Source: Williamsia sp. CHRR-6
GTDB lineage: Bacteria > Actinomycetota > Actinomycetes > Mycobacteriales > Mycobacteriaceae
DNA length: 64,000 bases
Direction of reading: 5' to 3'
Assembly (NCBI RefSeq): GCF_018474015.1
Contig: NZ_JAHCSG010000005.1
Coordinates: 62,001 to 126,000 of the forward strand
The translations under genes and the position numbers were made by a program. Position 1 is the first letter of the stretch. Each line of letters opens with the position of its first letter. Below, piece by piece: positions 17,806-26,141 of the stretch. The notes under the pieces were generated by a model, which saw nothing but the letters and a program-made list of their open reading frames with translations, made no database searches and had not been told where the DNA came from.

Positions 17806-18921
17806 ATGACAATCCAACCGCCCACCCTCATCGTCGGTGATCCCGGCGACATCATCGCCGCCGTACCCGCCATGTTGGGCTTCGTCCCACAACGATCGCT
17901 GGTCCTCGTGGCCTTCGATGAGACCCAGACCAGAGTCGGTGTGACCATGCGTCACGACGTGGACTTCGATTCCGACGGTGCACCCAGTGAGGAGATGCGC
18001 ACCGTCATCGCGCAGCTCTGCGATGTCTGTCTGCGCGACAACAGTTCTGGCGTGATGGCGCTGGTGGTCGACGACCGGCTGCCGTTCGACCTCAACAGTG
18101 CAACGGTGATCGGCGGCTGGATCGAGGTGTTCGCGCTGGTGGACATCGGACTGGAACACCTCGGTCTCACCGCGGGTTTCGTGATCCCCGAGTTGCTGGC
18201 AGGCGCGCAATGGCACACCGTCTGGGGGCGGATCGACAGGTTCGGGATCAGTGGTGTCATCGACGACCCGACGACTTCAGCCATCGCCGTTGCCCACACC
18301 TATGCGACCGGTCGTGTGGTGCGACGGACCCGGTCTGAACTCGTCGAGACCCTCGCCCCCGTGGCCCACTGCGCCGGGCTGTCCGTGGTCCCCGGACGAA
18401 TCACCGGAGGGGCTGAATCTCGTTCTGCACGAGGGGAAACCGGGGATCCACCGCAGCGGTGCCCGGTTGTCGTCGATGTCGCCGACCGCTCGGACACCGC
18501 GCTGCTCACCCACGTGCTCGAGGCGGTTGCCGACGGTCTGGCCCCTGCGCCGCTGTGCGCTGATGTGGCTCTGCTCGACGCGGCCATCCGCCGGCTTCGC
18601 GTGCGCGATTCGTTGATGTGTCTGGCTGACAGTGGCTGGGCCGACGATGCGCGACGGCTCTGGGTCGAACTGACTCGCCGACTGTGCGGCCGGGGCCGCG
18701 CTGCGGCGGCCACCCTGCTGGCGCACCTGGATTACACCCACGGTGACGGTGCGATGGCCGGGGTCGCGTTGGACACCGCGCTGTCCGCCGACGCGGGTTA
18801 CTCGATGGCCCAACTGCTCGATCAGTCGCTGCGCTCGGGCATGCGCCCGGAGTTCATCGCCGATCTGGTGCTCATCAGCCGAGCCACCGCAGCCGACCTG
18901 GGGGTCACCATGCCCCGGTGA
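17806..18921 (+). CDS. DUF4192 domain-containing protein
   Basis: Cytosolic protein of 371 residues made almost entirely of the actinobacterial DUF4192 domain; it opens with the characteristic LIVGDPGDIIAAVPAMLGFVPQRSLVLVAF. Function unknown. Start at the ATG at 17806 (MTIQPPTLIVG); an in-frame GTG at 17788 would add six residues. No strong ribosome-binding site is visible. It converges with galE, with stop codons 4 nt apart. Confidence 0.85.
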   Translation: MTIQPPTLIVGDPGDIIAAVPAMLGFVPQRSLVLVAFDETQTRVGVTMRHDVDFDSDGAPSEEMRTVIAQLCDVCLRDNSSGVMALVVDDRLPFDLNSATVIGGWIEVFALVDIGLEHLGLTAGFVIPELLAGAQWHTVWGRIDRFGISGVIDDPTTSAIAVAHTYATGRVVRRTRSELVETLAPVAHCAGLSVVPGRITGGAESRSARGETGDPPQRCPVVVDVADRSDTALLTHVLEAVADGLAPAPLCADVALLDAAIRRLRVRDSLMCLADSGWADDARRLWVELTRRLCGRGRAAAATLLAHLDYTHGDGAMAGVALDTALSADAGYSMAQLLDQSLRSGMRPEFIADLVLISRATAADLGVTMPR

Positions 18922-18925
18922 CAGC

Positions 18926-19909
18926 TCAGGATCGTGCGGAGTGGGCTCGGTCTCCGAGAGCTCGGATGTAGTCCCACGCGTCGGTGACGATGCCGGCGAG
19001 CTCGGTCTTGTCGGGCTGCCAGCCGAGCTCAGCGATGGCTTTGTCGCTGGAGGCGATGAGTACCGCCGGATCGCCTGCACGCCTGCTGGTCTCGACCACC
19101 GGGATGTCGATGTCGGTCACCTCACGGCAGGTGTCGATGACTTGGCGGACCGAGAACCCGGTGCCGCTGCCGAGGTTGTAGATGGCGTGACGTCCCGGTG
19201 TCGCAGCCGCCAGGGCCAGCAGATGCGCTTGGGCGAGGTCGTAGATGTGGATGTAGTCGCGGATGGCGGTGCCGTCGTCGGTGGGGTAGTCGGTGCCGAA
19301 GATGCTCACCTTGTCCCGGTGGCCCAGCGCGGCCTGCAAAACCAACGGGATGAGATGGGTTTCCACTGGCCGGTTCTCGCCGGCGCCTGCGTAAGCGCCT
19401 GCCACGTTGAAATACCGCAGGCTGACCGCCGCGAGATCGTGGGCCACGGTGTAGGAGGTGATGGCGTGATCGATCGCCAACTTGGTGGCGCCGTAGGCGT
19501 TGGTGGGCCTCGTCGGCGAGGACTCCACGATCGGCACGGAGTCAGGCTCGCCGTAGGTGGCGGCGGTGGAGGAGAACACCAGGCGGGGCACCTGGTGCAC
19601 CCGGATCGCCTCGAGCAGGGCCAGCGACTCGACCACGTTGCCCTGCCAGTACAGCTCAGGATGGTGTACCGATTCGCCGACCAGTGACTTCGCGGCGAAG
19701 TGCAACACCCCGTCGAATTCGGTACCGGCCAGCAGATCGTCGGCGACAGCGCTGATGTCACCCTCGACGAACTCGGCCTCGGCGGGCACCGCGTCGCGGT
19801 TGCCGACCGACAAGTTGTCCACCACGGTCACCTGGTGACCGGCCTCGATCAAGACTCGTGCACACACACTGCCGACGTACCCCGCACCACCGGTGACGAC
19901 CAGTTTCAT
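18926..19909 (-). CDS. galE: UDP-glucose 4-epimerase
   Basis: Interconverts UDP-glucose and UDP-galactose; in mycolata the galactose feeds arabinogalactan. The 327-residue protein is a short-chain dehydrogenase-type epimerase with NAD motif GGAGYVG (7-13), Ser114-Thr115 and the catalytic Tyr139-x3-Lys143 (NAYGATKLA). It starts 6 nt downstream of the ideR stop codon, so ideR-galE is likely one transcript. Confidence 0.95.
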   Translation of the reverse strand: MKLVVTGGAGYVGSVCARVLIEAGHQVTVVDNLSVGNRDAVPAEAEFVEGDISAVADDLLAGTEFDGVLHFAAKSLVGESVHHPELYWQGNVVESLALLEAIRVHQVPRLVFSSTAATYGEPDSVPIVESSPTRPTNAYGATKLAIDHAITSYTVAHDLAAVSLRYFNVAGAYAGAGENRPVETHLIPLVLQAALGHRDKVSIFGTDYPTDDGTAIRDYIHIYDLAQAHLLALAAATPGRHAIYNLGSGTGFSVRQVIDTCREVTDIDIPVVETSRRAGDPAVLIASSDKAIAELGWQPDKTELAGIVTDAWDYIRALGDRAHSARS

Positions 19910-19915
19910 CGTGTG

Positions 19916-20599
19916 TCAGACCTTTTCGACCTGGATGGAGTGGGCCATCTCCGAAGACAGCCGCAACCCGGCATGACCGGGGGTGCTGATCAGCACCGAT
20001 CCGCCGGAGATGGTGACCGACACCCGGGCGTTGGGCACCACACCCGCCTCACGCAGTTCTGCGATCAGTCCGGGGTCGTCCTGAGCGTGTTCGGAGAGCC
20101 GACGGATGATGACCGCGACCGGTTCACCCTCGGGCAGGTCGGACAACCGGGTGGCGTTGTCGGCCGCCGGTGCGACGTCCACCCCGAGCAGATCCAGTCC
20201 GGGGATGGGATTTCCGTAAGGGGAGGTGGTCGGGTGATCGAGCACTTCGAGGATGCGCCGCTCGACGTTCTCGCTCATCACGTGTTCCCAGCGGCAGGCT
20301 TCGGCATGCACCTCCTCCCAGGGCATCCCGATGACGTCGACGAGCAACCGCTCGGCCAACCGGTGTTTGCGCATCACCGAGATGGCCAGGGTGCGACCCT
20401 GCTCGGTCAGTTCGAGTTGGCGGTCACCGGCCACCCGCACCAGACCGTCGCGCTCCATCCGGGCCACGGTCTGCGAGACGGTGGGACCGCTCTGTTCCAG
20501 ACGCTCGGCGATGCGGGCGCGCAACGGGACGATCCCCTCCTCCTCGAGGTCGTAGATCGTCCGCAGATACATCTCGGTGGTGTCGACGAGGTCGTTCAC
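19916..20599 (-). CDS. ideR: Iron-dependent repressor IdeR (DtxR family)
   Basis: Fe(II)-activated master repressor of iron uptake. The 227-residue protein has the winged-helix domain (1-70), the metal/dimer domain (71-140) and an SH3-like C-terminal domain. The metal ligands Met10, His79, Glu83, His98, Cys102, Glu105 and His106 fall at exactly the DtxR/IdeR numbering, which supports the GTG start at 20599. The frame upstream stays open through an 18-bp repeat without any start codon until a stop at 20687-20689. galE follows; sigB lies nearby, as in mycobacteria, though not adjacent here. Confidence 0.96.
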   Translation of the reverse strand: MNDLVDTTEMYLRTIYDLEEEGIVPLRARIAERLEQSGPTVSQTVARMERDGLVRVAGDRQLELTEQGRTLAISVMRKHRLAERLLVDVIGMPWEEVHAEACRWEHVMSENVERRILEVLDHPTTSPYGNPIPGLDLLGVDVAPAADNATRLSDLPEGEPVAVIIRRLSEHAQDDPGLIAELREAGVVPNARVSVTISGGSVLISTPGHAGLRLSSEMAHSIQVEKV

Positions 20600-20614
20600 G
20601 CTGTGCTTCCCGCT

Positions 20615-20686
20615 CTGGTTCCCGCTGCCGCTCTGGTTCCCACCGTCGGCCTGGTTCCCACTGTCGATCTGGTTCCCACTGTCGGA
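20615..20686. repeat. 18-bp tandem repeat, four copies, immediately upstream of ideR
   Basis: Units begin at 20615, 20633, 20651 and 20669, each starting CTGGTTCCC on the plus strand; the last two are nearly identical and the first two diverge after the core. The array ends 15 nt from the ideR start codon and is in phase with it: read in the ideR frame it would encode six-residue repeats of the type SGNQxD, but no start codon is present. Confidence 0.9.
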
Positions 20687-20756
20687 TCAATCCTTTCCGC
20701 GTTGTGGCCCCGAGATTACCCGCATCGAGGTGCCACCACGCTGCGTCGACGCGCTC

Positions 20757-20762
20757 TAGCCT
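20757..20762 (+). promoter_or_regulatory. -10 element for a leaderless acuC transcript
   Basis: TAGCCT ends 6 nt before the acuC ATG, placing the transcription start at or next to the start codon. No convincing -35 hexamer is seen. Confidence 0.5.
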
Positions 20763-20768
20763 GGGTCC

Positions 20769-22085
20769 ATGGACCCGCACCCGTCACCGCCGCCCGCGAC
20801 CGCGGCGCAACCAGCCGGTCGCGACGACGTGGTGGTCGTGTGGAGTGAGCGATTCCTGGACTACCGGTGGAGCGGGTATCACCCGATGAACCCCGTCCGG
20901 TTGGCCCTGACCATGGGGTTGGCCCGCGGCCTCGGTGTGCTCGACGGCTACGACCTGGTGGTCCCGTCACCGGCCGACGACGCGTTGCTGCATACGGTGC
21001 ACCGGCAGGACTACATCGAGGCGGTACGCGCCGCCGGGGTCGTGGCCTCCGGTGGCGTGGTGCCCGGCTTCTCGGCGGCACTGTGCGAGCGGATCTTCGG
21101 TCTCGGTGGCGCAGACAACCCCATCTTCCCGCGGATGCATGACGCCGCCGCGCTGCTGGTGGGTGGGTCGGTGGCCGCTGCGGATGCGATCGCGCGTGGT
21201 GCCGCACGTCGGGCGGTGAACATCGGCGGCGGCATGCACCACGCCATGGCGGGACGCACCTCGGGGTTCTGCGTCTACAACGATGCCGCGGTGGCCATCG
21301 CCCGGCTCCTCGACGGTGGATTCGATCGCGTGGCCTACCTCGACGTCGATGCCCACCACGGCGACGGGGTGGAACGCCGGTTCGTCGACGACCCGCGGGT
21401 GTTGACGGTGTCGCTGCATCAACACCCGGCCACGTTGTTCCCTGGCACCGGATACCCCACCGACGTGGGCTCCGGGGACGCAGCCGGGACGGTGGTCAAC
21501 CTGGCGTTGCCGCCGCAGACACCAGATCGGCTGTGGCTGCGCGCCTTTCATGCGGTGGTGCCTTCACTGGTGGCCGATTTCGCCCCCCAGGTGATCGTCA
21601 GCCAGTGTGGTGCCGACAGCCATCTCGGTGACCCGCTCACCGATCTCGGCCTCACCGTCGACGGGCAGCGCGCGGCCATCCTGGCGATGCGGGATCTGGC
21701 CGACACCCACTGTGAGGGTCGATGGCTGGGTCTCGGCGGCGGGGGGTACGGAGTGGTGGACGTGGTACCGCGCACCTGGACGCATCTCATCGCGGCTGCG
21801 TGTGATCGCGACATCGACCCGAACACACCCACCACCCCCGACTGGCAAGACACCGCTCGGATTGCTTCCGAGTCCATTCATCCCGACTGGGTGACCACCA
21901 CACCTGCCGAGACGATGTCCGACGGCGGTGACGTGGACTACCAACGCTGGGAAGGCAACTGGGGTCAGCACCCACCGGCAGGGATCAGCGTGCACCTGCA
22001 GTCGGCCATCGACGCTGCGATCCTGGCCACCCGCACAGCGGTGTTCCCGCTACGTGGACTCGACCCGAGTGATCCCCGTGACTGA
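20769..22085 (+). CDS. acuC: AcuC-type protein deacetylase (histone deacetylase superfamily)
   Basis: Zinc-dependent lysine deacetylase of 438 residues. Motifs of the HDAC superfamily are clear: GGGMHHAM (His157-His158), LDVDAHHGDG (metal ligands Asp194 and His196) and a C-terminal GLGGGGYG. AcuC proteins remove acetyl groups from acetyl-CoA synthetase and reactivate it. The gene overlaps the following acetyltransferase gene by 8 nt, giving a writer-eraser pair. A -10 hexamer 6 nt before the ATG and absence of a ribosome-binding site suggest a leaderless transcript. Confidence 0.92.
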   Translation: MDPHPSPPPATAAQPAGRDDVVVVWSERFLDYRWSGYHPMNPVRLALTMGLARGLGVLDGYDLVVPSPADDALLHTVHRQDYIEAVRAAGVVASGGVVPGFSAALCERIFGLGGADNPIFPRMHDAAALLVGGSVAAADAIARGAARRAVNIGGGMHHAMAGRTSGFCVYNDAAVAIARLLDGGFDRVAYLDVDAHHGDGVERRFVDDPRVLTVSLHQHPATLFPGTGYPTDVGSGDAAGTVVNLALPPQTPDRLWLRAFHAVVPSLVADFAPQVIVSQCGADSHLGDPLTDLGLTVDGQRAAILAMRDLADTHCEGRWLGLGGGGYGVVDVVPRTWTHLIAAACDRDIDPNTPTTPDWQDTARIASESIHPDWVTTTPAETMSDGGDVDYQRWEGNWGQHPPAGISVHLQSAIDAAILATRTAVFPLRGLDPSDPRD

Positions 22086-24933
22086 GCCGACGGGGACCGA
22101 GCCGACGGGGACCGAGCCTGCGGGGACCGAGCCGACGGGGACCGAGCCTGCGGGGACTGAGCCGACGGTGACCGAGCCTGCGGGGACCGGGCCGACGGGG
22201 ATCGGGCATGGAGCGGAGAACGGCGACGAGGGTGTGTCACCGGCCGACTCCACGTGGTCGTTCCCGAGGCACTGGACAGCCGACGTGCTCGCCTCCGATG
22301 GTCGTGCGGTGCACATCAGGCCCATCGTCGCCGACGACGCGAGCCGCATCGTCGCATTCCATTCGGGCCTGAGTGAACGCACCCGCTACATGCGCTATTT
22401 CGGTCCATACCCGGTGATGTCGCAGGCCGACATCACCCGGATGACCCACGTCGACCATCGGCAACGGGTGGCGTTGCTGGCTCTTCTCGGTGAGGAGATC
22501 ATCGCCGTGGGAATCTATGAGGGCCTGGCCGCGGCGGGACGACCCGACGCCGCCGAGGTGGCTTTCGTGGTCGCCGATGCCCATCAGGGACGAGGCCTGG
22601 GGACCATCCTGCTCGAGCATCTGGCCGGTGCGGCGGCCGAGAACGGGTTCTCCCGTTTCGAGGCCGAGGTGCTGACCGAGAACCGTGCGATGCTGGCGGT
22701 GTTCCGGGAGGCGGGATACGTGCTCACCCGGAGCTTCGACGGCTCGACCGTGCACGTCGAGTTCGAGATCGACCCCACCGATGCCCTGCTTGCGGTGCGC
22801 AACGCACGTGAGCGGGCGTCGGAATCGCGCAGCGTGGCCAACCTGCTCCAGCCGTCCTCGGTGGCCATCATCGGCGCCTCCAGCGATCCGAGCAAAGTGG
22901 GTAACGCGTTGTTGGCCAACGTGATCGCCGGGAACTTCACCGGACCGGTGTACCCGGTCAACGCTGAAGCACGCGCGGTCCGCGGCATCCGCGCTTATCC
23001 CACCGTCAACGACATCCCCGATCCGGTGGACCTGGCCGTCGTGGCGGTGCCGGCCGAGACGGTGGGGGAGGTGCTGCGGGGTTGTCTGGACAAGAGGGTC
23101 AAGACAATGGTCGTGGTGTCCTCGGGCTTCGCCGAGTCCGGGGATGCGGGTGCGCTTGCCGAGCGCACCCTGGTCCACGAGATCCGTTCCTACGGAATGC
23201 GTCTGGTCGGCCCCAATGCGCTCGGGGTGATCAACACCGATCCGGCGGTGTCGCTCAACGCCACCCTGGCCCCTCGGGTGCCCGGACCCGGCCGGGTGGG
23301 CTTCTTTTGTCAGTCCGGGGCGCTGGGGATCGCGATCCTCGACGTCGCCGCGCGGCGTCGGCTGGGGTTGTCCACCTTCGTCTCCGCAGGCAACCGCGCC
23401 GATCTGTCGGGTAACGACATGTTGCAGTACTGGGACTCCGATCCCCGAACCGACGTGATCCTGCTTTATCTGGAAAGCTTCGGCAACCCGCGCAAGTTCG
23501 CCCGGCTGGCTCGCCGGGTCTCGCGCAGCAAACCGATCGTCGCGGTGAAGTCGGGTCGAAGGATGCTCTCGCCCAACCACATGCGGCATGATTCGCGCCT
23601 GGCCGATGCCAGCGCACGCGCTGTGCTTGCGCAGTCAGGGGTGATCCAGGTGGACACCATCGCCGACCTCTTCGACTGCGCGACGGTGTTCGGCTACCAG
23701 CCGCTACCGCGTGGTCCGCGGGTTGCGGTGGTGGGCAACTCGACCGTACTGGGCGTGTTGGCGGCCGGGGCGGGTGAGCAGTTCGGCCTGCAGGTGGTGG
23801 CTCAGGTCGATCTCGGAGCTGCGGTCCTGGTCGACGACTTCGAGCACGCGGTGCGAACGGCGACCGTCGACGAAGACGTCGACGCGATCTTGGTCGTGTT
23901 CGTCCCCCCGGTGGCGGTCGGGGCCGACCTCTACGCGCAGGCGTTACGTAGAGCGGTGGCCGACACAGACAAGACCGTGGTCACCACCTTCCTCGCGGTC
24001 GAGGGGATTCCGGAGACTCTGACCGTGCGCGATGAGCACGGGACGCCGGTGCGCGGGTCGGTGCCGTCGTTCCCATCGCCGGAGCGAGCGGCTGCGGCGC
24101 TCGGGCACGCGTGGCGGTACGCGCAGTGGACGGCGCGACCGCAATCGCAGATCGCGCGACCGGACGGCATCGATCCGCACGCGGCGTACGGCGTCGTCGC
24201 CGAATTCATCGACGATGGTGGTGCCGACCCGCGCTCGTCCGGTGGTGACCCGGCCGCGGAGACGATTGCCCTGAGCGAGCATCGATCGTCGGAACTGTTG
24301 GCGCACTACGGGATCCACGTGGTGCCGTTCGTCGACGTGGCTGATGCGGACGCCGCTGAGGCTGCGGCCACAGACTTGGGTCTGCCGGTGGTGGTCAAGG
24401 CCACCTCGCCGACGTGGCGTGGGCGACCCGACGGCGACGGTGCACGTCTCGACCTCAGCTCACCGGCGTCGGTACGTCGAGCGTTCGATGAGCTCGCCGC
24501 GTTGACCGGCGACGCTGTTCTGCAGGTGCAGCAGATGGCTCCGCGCGGGATCGCTGCGGTGATCCGCGTGCGCGACGATCCGTCGCTGGGTCCGCTGATC
24601 TCGTTCGGTCTCGCCGGGGCCAGTTTCGAGTTGCTCGGTGACCAGGCCTATCGTGCGGTGCCCCTGACCGTGGCCGACGCCCACGACCTCATCGACGCCC
24701 CCCGCTCGGCACCCCTGCTGGCCGGTTACCGTGGCTTGGCCCCGGTCGACCGTGAGGCGTTGGCCGACCTGTTGATGCGGGTGTCGGCGCTCGTCGACGA
24801 CCTACCGATGATCCGCGAGGTGGCGTTGGACCCGGTGCTGGCGTCGCCGACCGGTGTCACGGTGTTGTCGGGCCGCATACGTCTCGGCCCGGAGCCCACA
24901 CGCGTGGACACCGGGCCGAGACGGCTGAGCTGA
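22078..24933 (+). CDS. GNAT/acyl-CoA ligase fusion protein acetyltransferase (Pat type)
   Basis: Large fusion of 951 residues. Residues about 1-42 are tandem TEPTG/TEPAG pentapeptides; about 75-245 form a GNAT acetyltransferase domain (RPIVADDASRIVAFHSGLSERTRYMRYF, AFVVADAHQGRGLGTILLEHL); the rest is an NDP-forming acetyl-CoA-synthetase-like region with CoA-binding domain (SVAIIGASSDPSKVGNALL), succinyl-CoA ligase-like domain and a C-terminal ATP-grasp domain. The E. coli/Salmonella Pat proteins carry the same parts with GNAT at the C-terminus; here it is N-terminal, as in many actinobacteria. Likely acetylates acetyl-CoA synthetase in opposition to AcuC. GTG 22078 is chosen for overlap with acuC; the low-complexity N-terminus makes the start uncertain. 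Confidence 0.87.
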   Translation: MTEPTGTEPTGTEPAGTEPTGTEPAGTEPTVTEPAGTGPTGIGHGAENGDEGVSPADSTWSFPRHWTADVLASDGRAVHIRPIVADDASRIVAFHSGLSERTRYMRYFGPYPVMSQADITRMTHVDHRQRVALLALLGEEIIAVGIYEGLAAAGRPDAAEVAFVVADAHQGRGLGTILLEHLAGAAAENGFSRFEAEVLTENRAMLAVFREAGYVLTRSFDGSTVHVEFEIDPTDALLAVRNARERASESRSVANLLQPSSVAIIGASSDPSKVGNALLANVIAGNFTGPVYPVNAEARAVRGIRAYPTVNDIPDPVDLAVVAVPAETVGEVLRGCLDKRVKTMVVVSSGFAESGDAGALAERTLVHEIRSYGMRLVGPNALGVINTDPAVSLNATLAPRVPGPGRVGFFCQSGALGIAILDVAARRRLGLSTFVSAGNRADLSGNDMLQYWDSDPRTDVILLYLESFGNPRKFARLARRVSRSKPIVAVKSGRRMLSPNHMRHDSRLADASARAVLAQSGVIQVDTIADLFDCATVFGYQPLPRGPRVAVVGNSTVLGVLAAGAGEQFGLQVVAQVDLGAAVLVDDFEHAVRTATVDEDVDAILVVFVPPVAVGADLYAQALRRAVADTDKTVVTTFLAVEGIPETLTVRDEHGTPVRGSVPSFPSPERAAAALGHAWRYAQWTARPQSQIARPDGIDPHAAYGVVAEFIDDGGADPRSSGGDPAAETIALSEHRSSELLAHYGIHVVPFVDVADADAAEAAATDLGLPVVVKATSPTWRGRPDGDGARLDLSSPASVRRAFDELAALTGDAVLQVQQMAPRGIAAVIRVRDDPSLGPLISFGLAGASFELLGDQAYRAVPLTVADAHDLIDAPRSAPLLAGYRGLAPVDREALADLLMRVSALVDDLPMIREVALDPVLASPTGVTVLSGRIRLGPEPTRVDTGPRRLS
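22081..22200 (+). repeat. 15-bp tandem repeat coding for TEP(T/A)G pentapeptides
   Basis: Eight units of 15 bp with the form ACCGAGCC(G/T)(A/G)CGGGG, in frame with the acetyltransferase, with single-base drift in units 1, 6 and 8. The period is a multiple of three, so copy number could vary without breaking the frame. Confidence 0.9.
24880..24923. terminator. Hairpin inside the 3' end of the acetyltransferase gene
   Basis: Perfect 13-bp inverted repeat, CGTCTCGGCCCGG (24880-24892) and its complement (24911-24923), with an 18-nt loop. The second arm ends 10 nt before the end of the coding sequence (24933), and sigB converges from the other side (ends 24947). It can serve both genes as a terminator. 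Confidence 0.65.
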
Positions 24934-24946
24934 CTACGAGGTCTGG

Positions 24947-25939
24947 TCAGGAAGCGTAGGCGCGCAAGCGCTCTGCGCGATCTCCCTGACGCAGCTTCGA
25001 CATGACCTCACGTTCGATCTGACGGACCCGTTCGCGCGACAGCCCGAACAGTCGGCCGATCTGGTCCAGGGTGCGCGGCTGCCCGTCGTCGAGCCCGAAG
25101 CGCAGGCGGATGACCTGCTGCTCGCGCTCGTCGAGGGTGGACAGCACCGTGCGGACGTCGGTGTGCAGCAGTCCGGCGATGACCGCACTCTCGGCCGAGG
25201 TGGCTTCGGCGTCTTCGATGAAGTCGCCCAACGGCGCCTCCTCGTCGGTGCCGACGGGCATGTCCAGACTCACCGGATCGCGGCTGTGGTCGAGCAGATC
25301 GGCGATCTTCTCGGCCGGGATGCCCGACTCGGCGGCCAGCTCGTCGTCGGTGGCCTCGCGACCCAGCTGCTGATGCAGTTCCCGCTTGATGCGGGCGAGT
25401 TTGTTGACCTGCTCGACAAGGTGGACCGGTAGTCGGATGGTGCGGCTCTGATCGGCCATGCCGCGGGTGATGGCCTGCCGGATCCACCAGGTGGCGTAGG
25501 TGGAGAACTTGAATCCCTTGGCGTAGTCGAACTTCTCCATCGCGCGGATCAAGCCCAGGTTGCCCTCCTGGATGAGGTCGAGCAGCGGCATGCCGCGGCC
25601 GGTGTAGCGCTTGGCCAGGGAGACCACCAGGCGCAGGTTGGCCTCGAGGAGGTGGGAGCGTGCGGCCTCGCCCTCGCGGACCAGCTGGGCCAGATCACGC
25701 TTCTTGACCGCCGACAGTCGCTTCTTGGTGGCCAAGACATGCTTGGCGTAGAGGCCGACCTCGATGGCCTTGGCCAGCTCCACCTCCTGCTCGGCGTTGA
25801 GCAGGGCTGTCCGACCGATCCCGTTGAGATAGACCCGAACGAGATCTGCGGCTGGGCTCTGCGCGTCGAGATCGGCCTCGCTCATCTGCGGACGGATGGT
25901 GTCTGCGGCCTTCGTCTTCGTGCCGGTGGTGCTGGTCAT
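24947..25939 (-). CDS. sigB: RNA polymerase sigma factor SigB (group 2)
   Basis: Stress and stationary-phase sigma factor, 330 residues. Regions 1.2 to 4.2 are all present: region 2 [22 protein letters not shown] with the -10-binding [11 protein letters not shown], and region 4.2 [20 protein letters not shown]. It lacks the long lysine/alanine tail of SigA, which separates the two. The ATG at 25939 has AGGAGG upstream; longer open frame to 26251 is not used. An ECF-type promoter at 25974-26002 suggests control by SigE/SigH-like factors, as for mycobacterial sigB. Confidence 0.95.
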   Translation of the reverse strand: MTSTTGTKTKAADTIRPQMSEADLDAQSPAADLVRVYLNGIGRTALLNAEQEVELAKAIEVGLYAKHVLATKKRLSAVKKRDLAQLVREGEAARSHLLEANLRLVVSLAKRYTGRGMPLLDLIQEGNLGLIRAMEKFDYAKGFKFSTYATWWIRQAITRGMADQSRTIRLPVHLVEQVNKLARIKRELHQQLGREATDDELAAESGIPAEKIADLLDHSRDPVSLDMPVGTDEEAPLGDFIEDAEATSAESAVIAGLLHTDVRTVLSTLDEREQQVIRLRFGLDDGQPRTLDQIGRLFGLSRERVRQIEREVMSKLRQGDRAERLRAYAS

Positions 25940-25973
25940 GGCGCCTCCTCGCGTACGTGTGACTTCACAGACT

Positions 25974-26002
25974 TCAACGGTTCGCTGTGCGCGAATAGTT
26001 CC
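25974..26002 (-). promoter_or_regulatory. ECF-sigma type promoter of sigB
   Basis: On the minus strand GGAACT (26002-25997), exactly 17 nt, then CGTTGA (25979-25974). This matches the GGAAC/CGTT pattern used by mycobacterial SigE and SigH, which drive sigB there. The start would fall near 25967, about 28 nt before the sigB ATG. Confidence 0.75.
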
Positions 26003-26141
26003 TGAGCCCACCGGGCCGCAATCGCTGTGAGCTGCACAAACGCAGGTAACGGTCTGAGAAGTTACTGAGAGAAAGGGCTCGGAATGATAACCGCACTCCG
26101 AATGTCCGTTTCCCGGTGTCGCAACCGGCGATCTGCGTACC

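Noticed and set aside
22237-23589. 450-codon minus-strand frame opposite the acetyltransferase
   Set aside because: Antisense to clear GNAT and CoA-binding motifs; no start signal or motif of its own.
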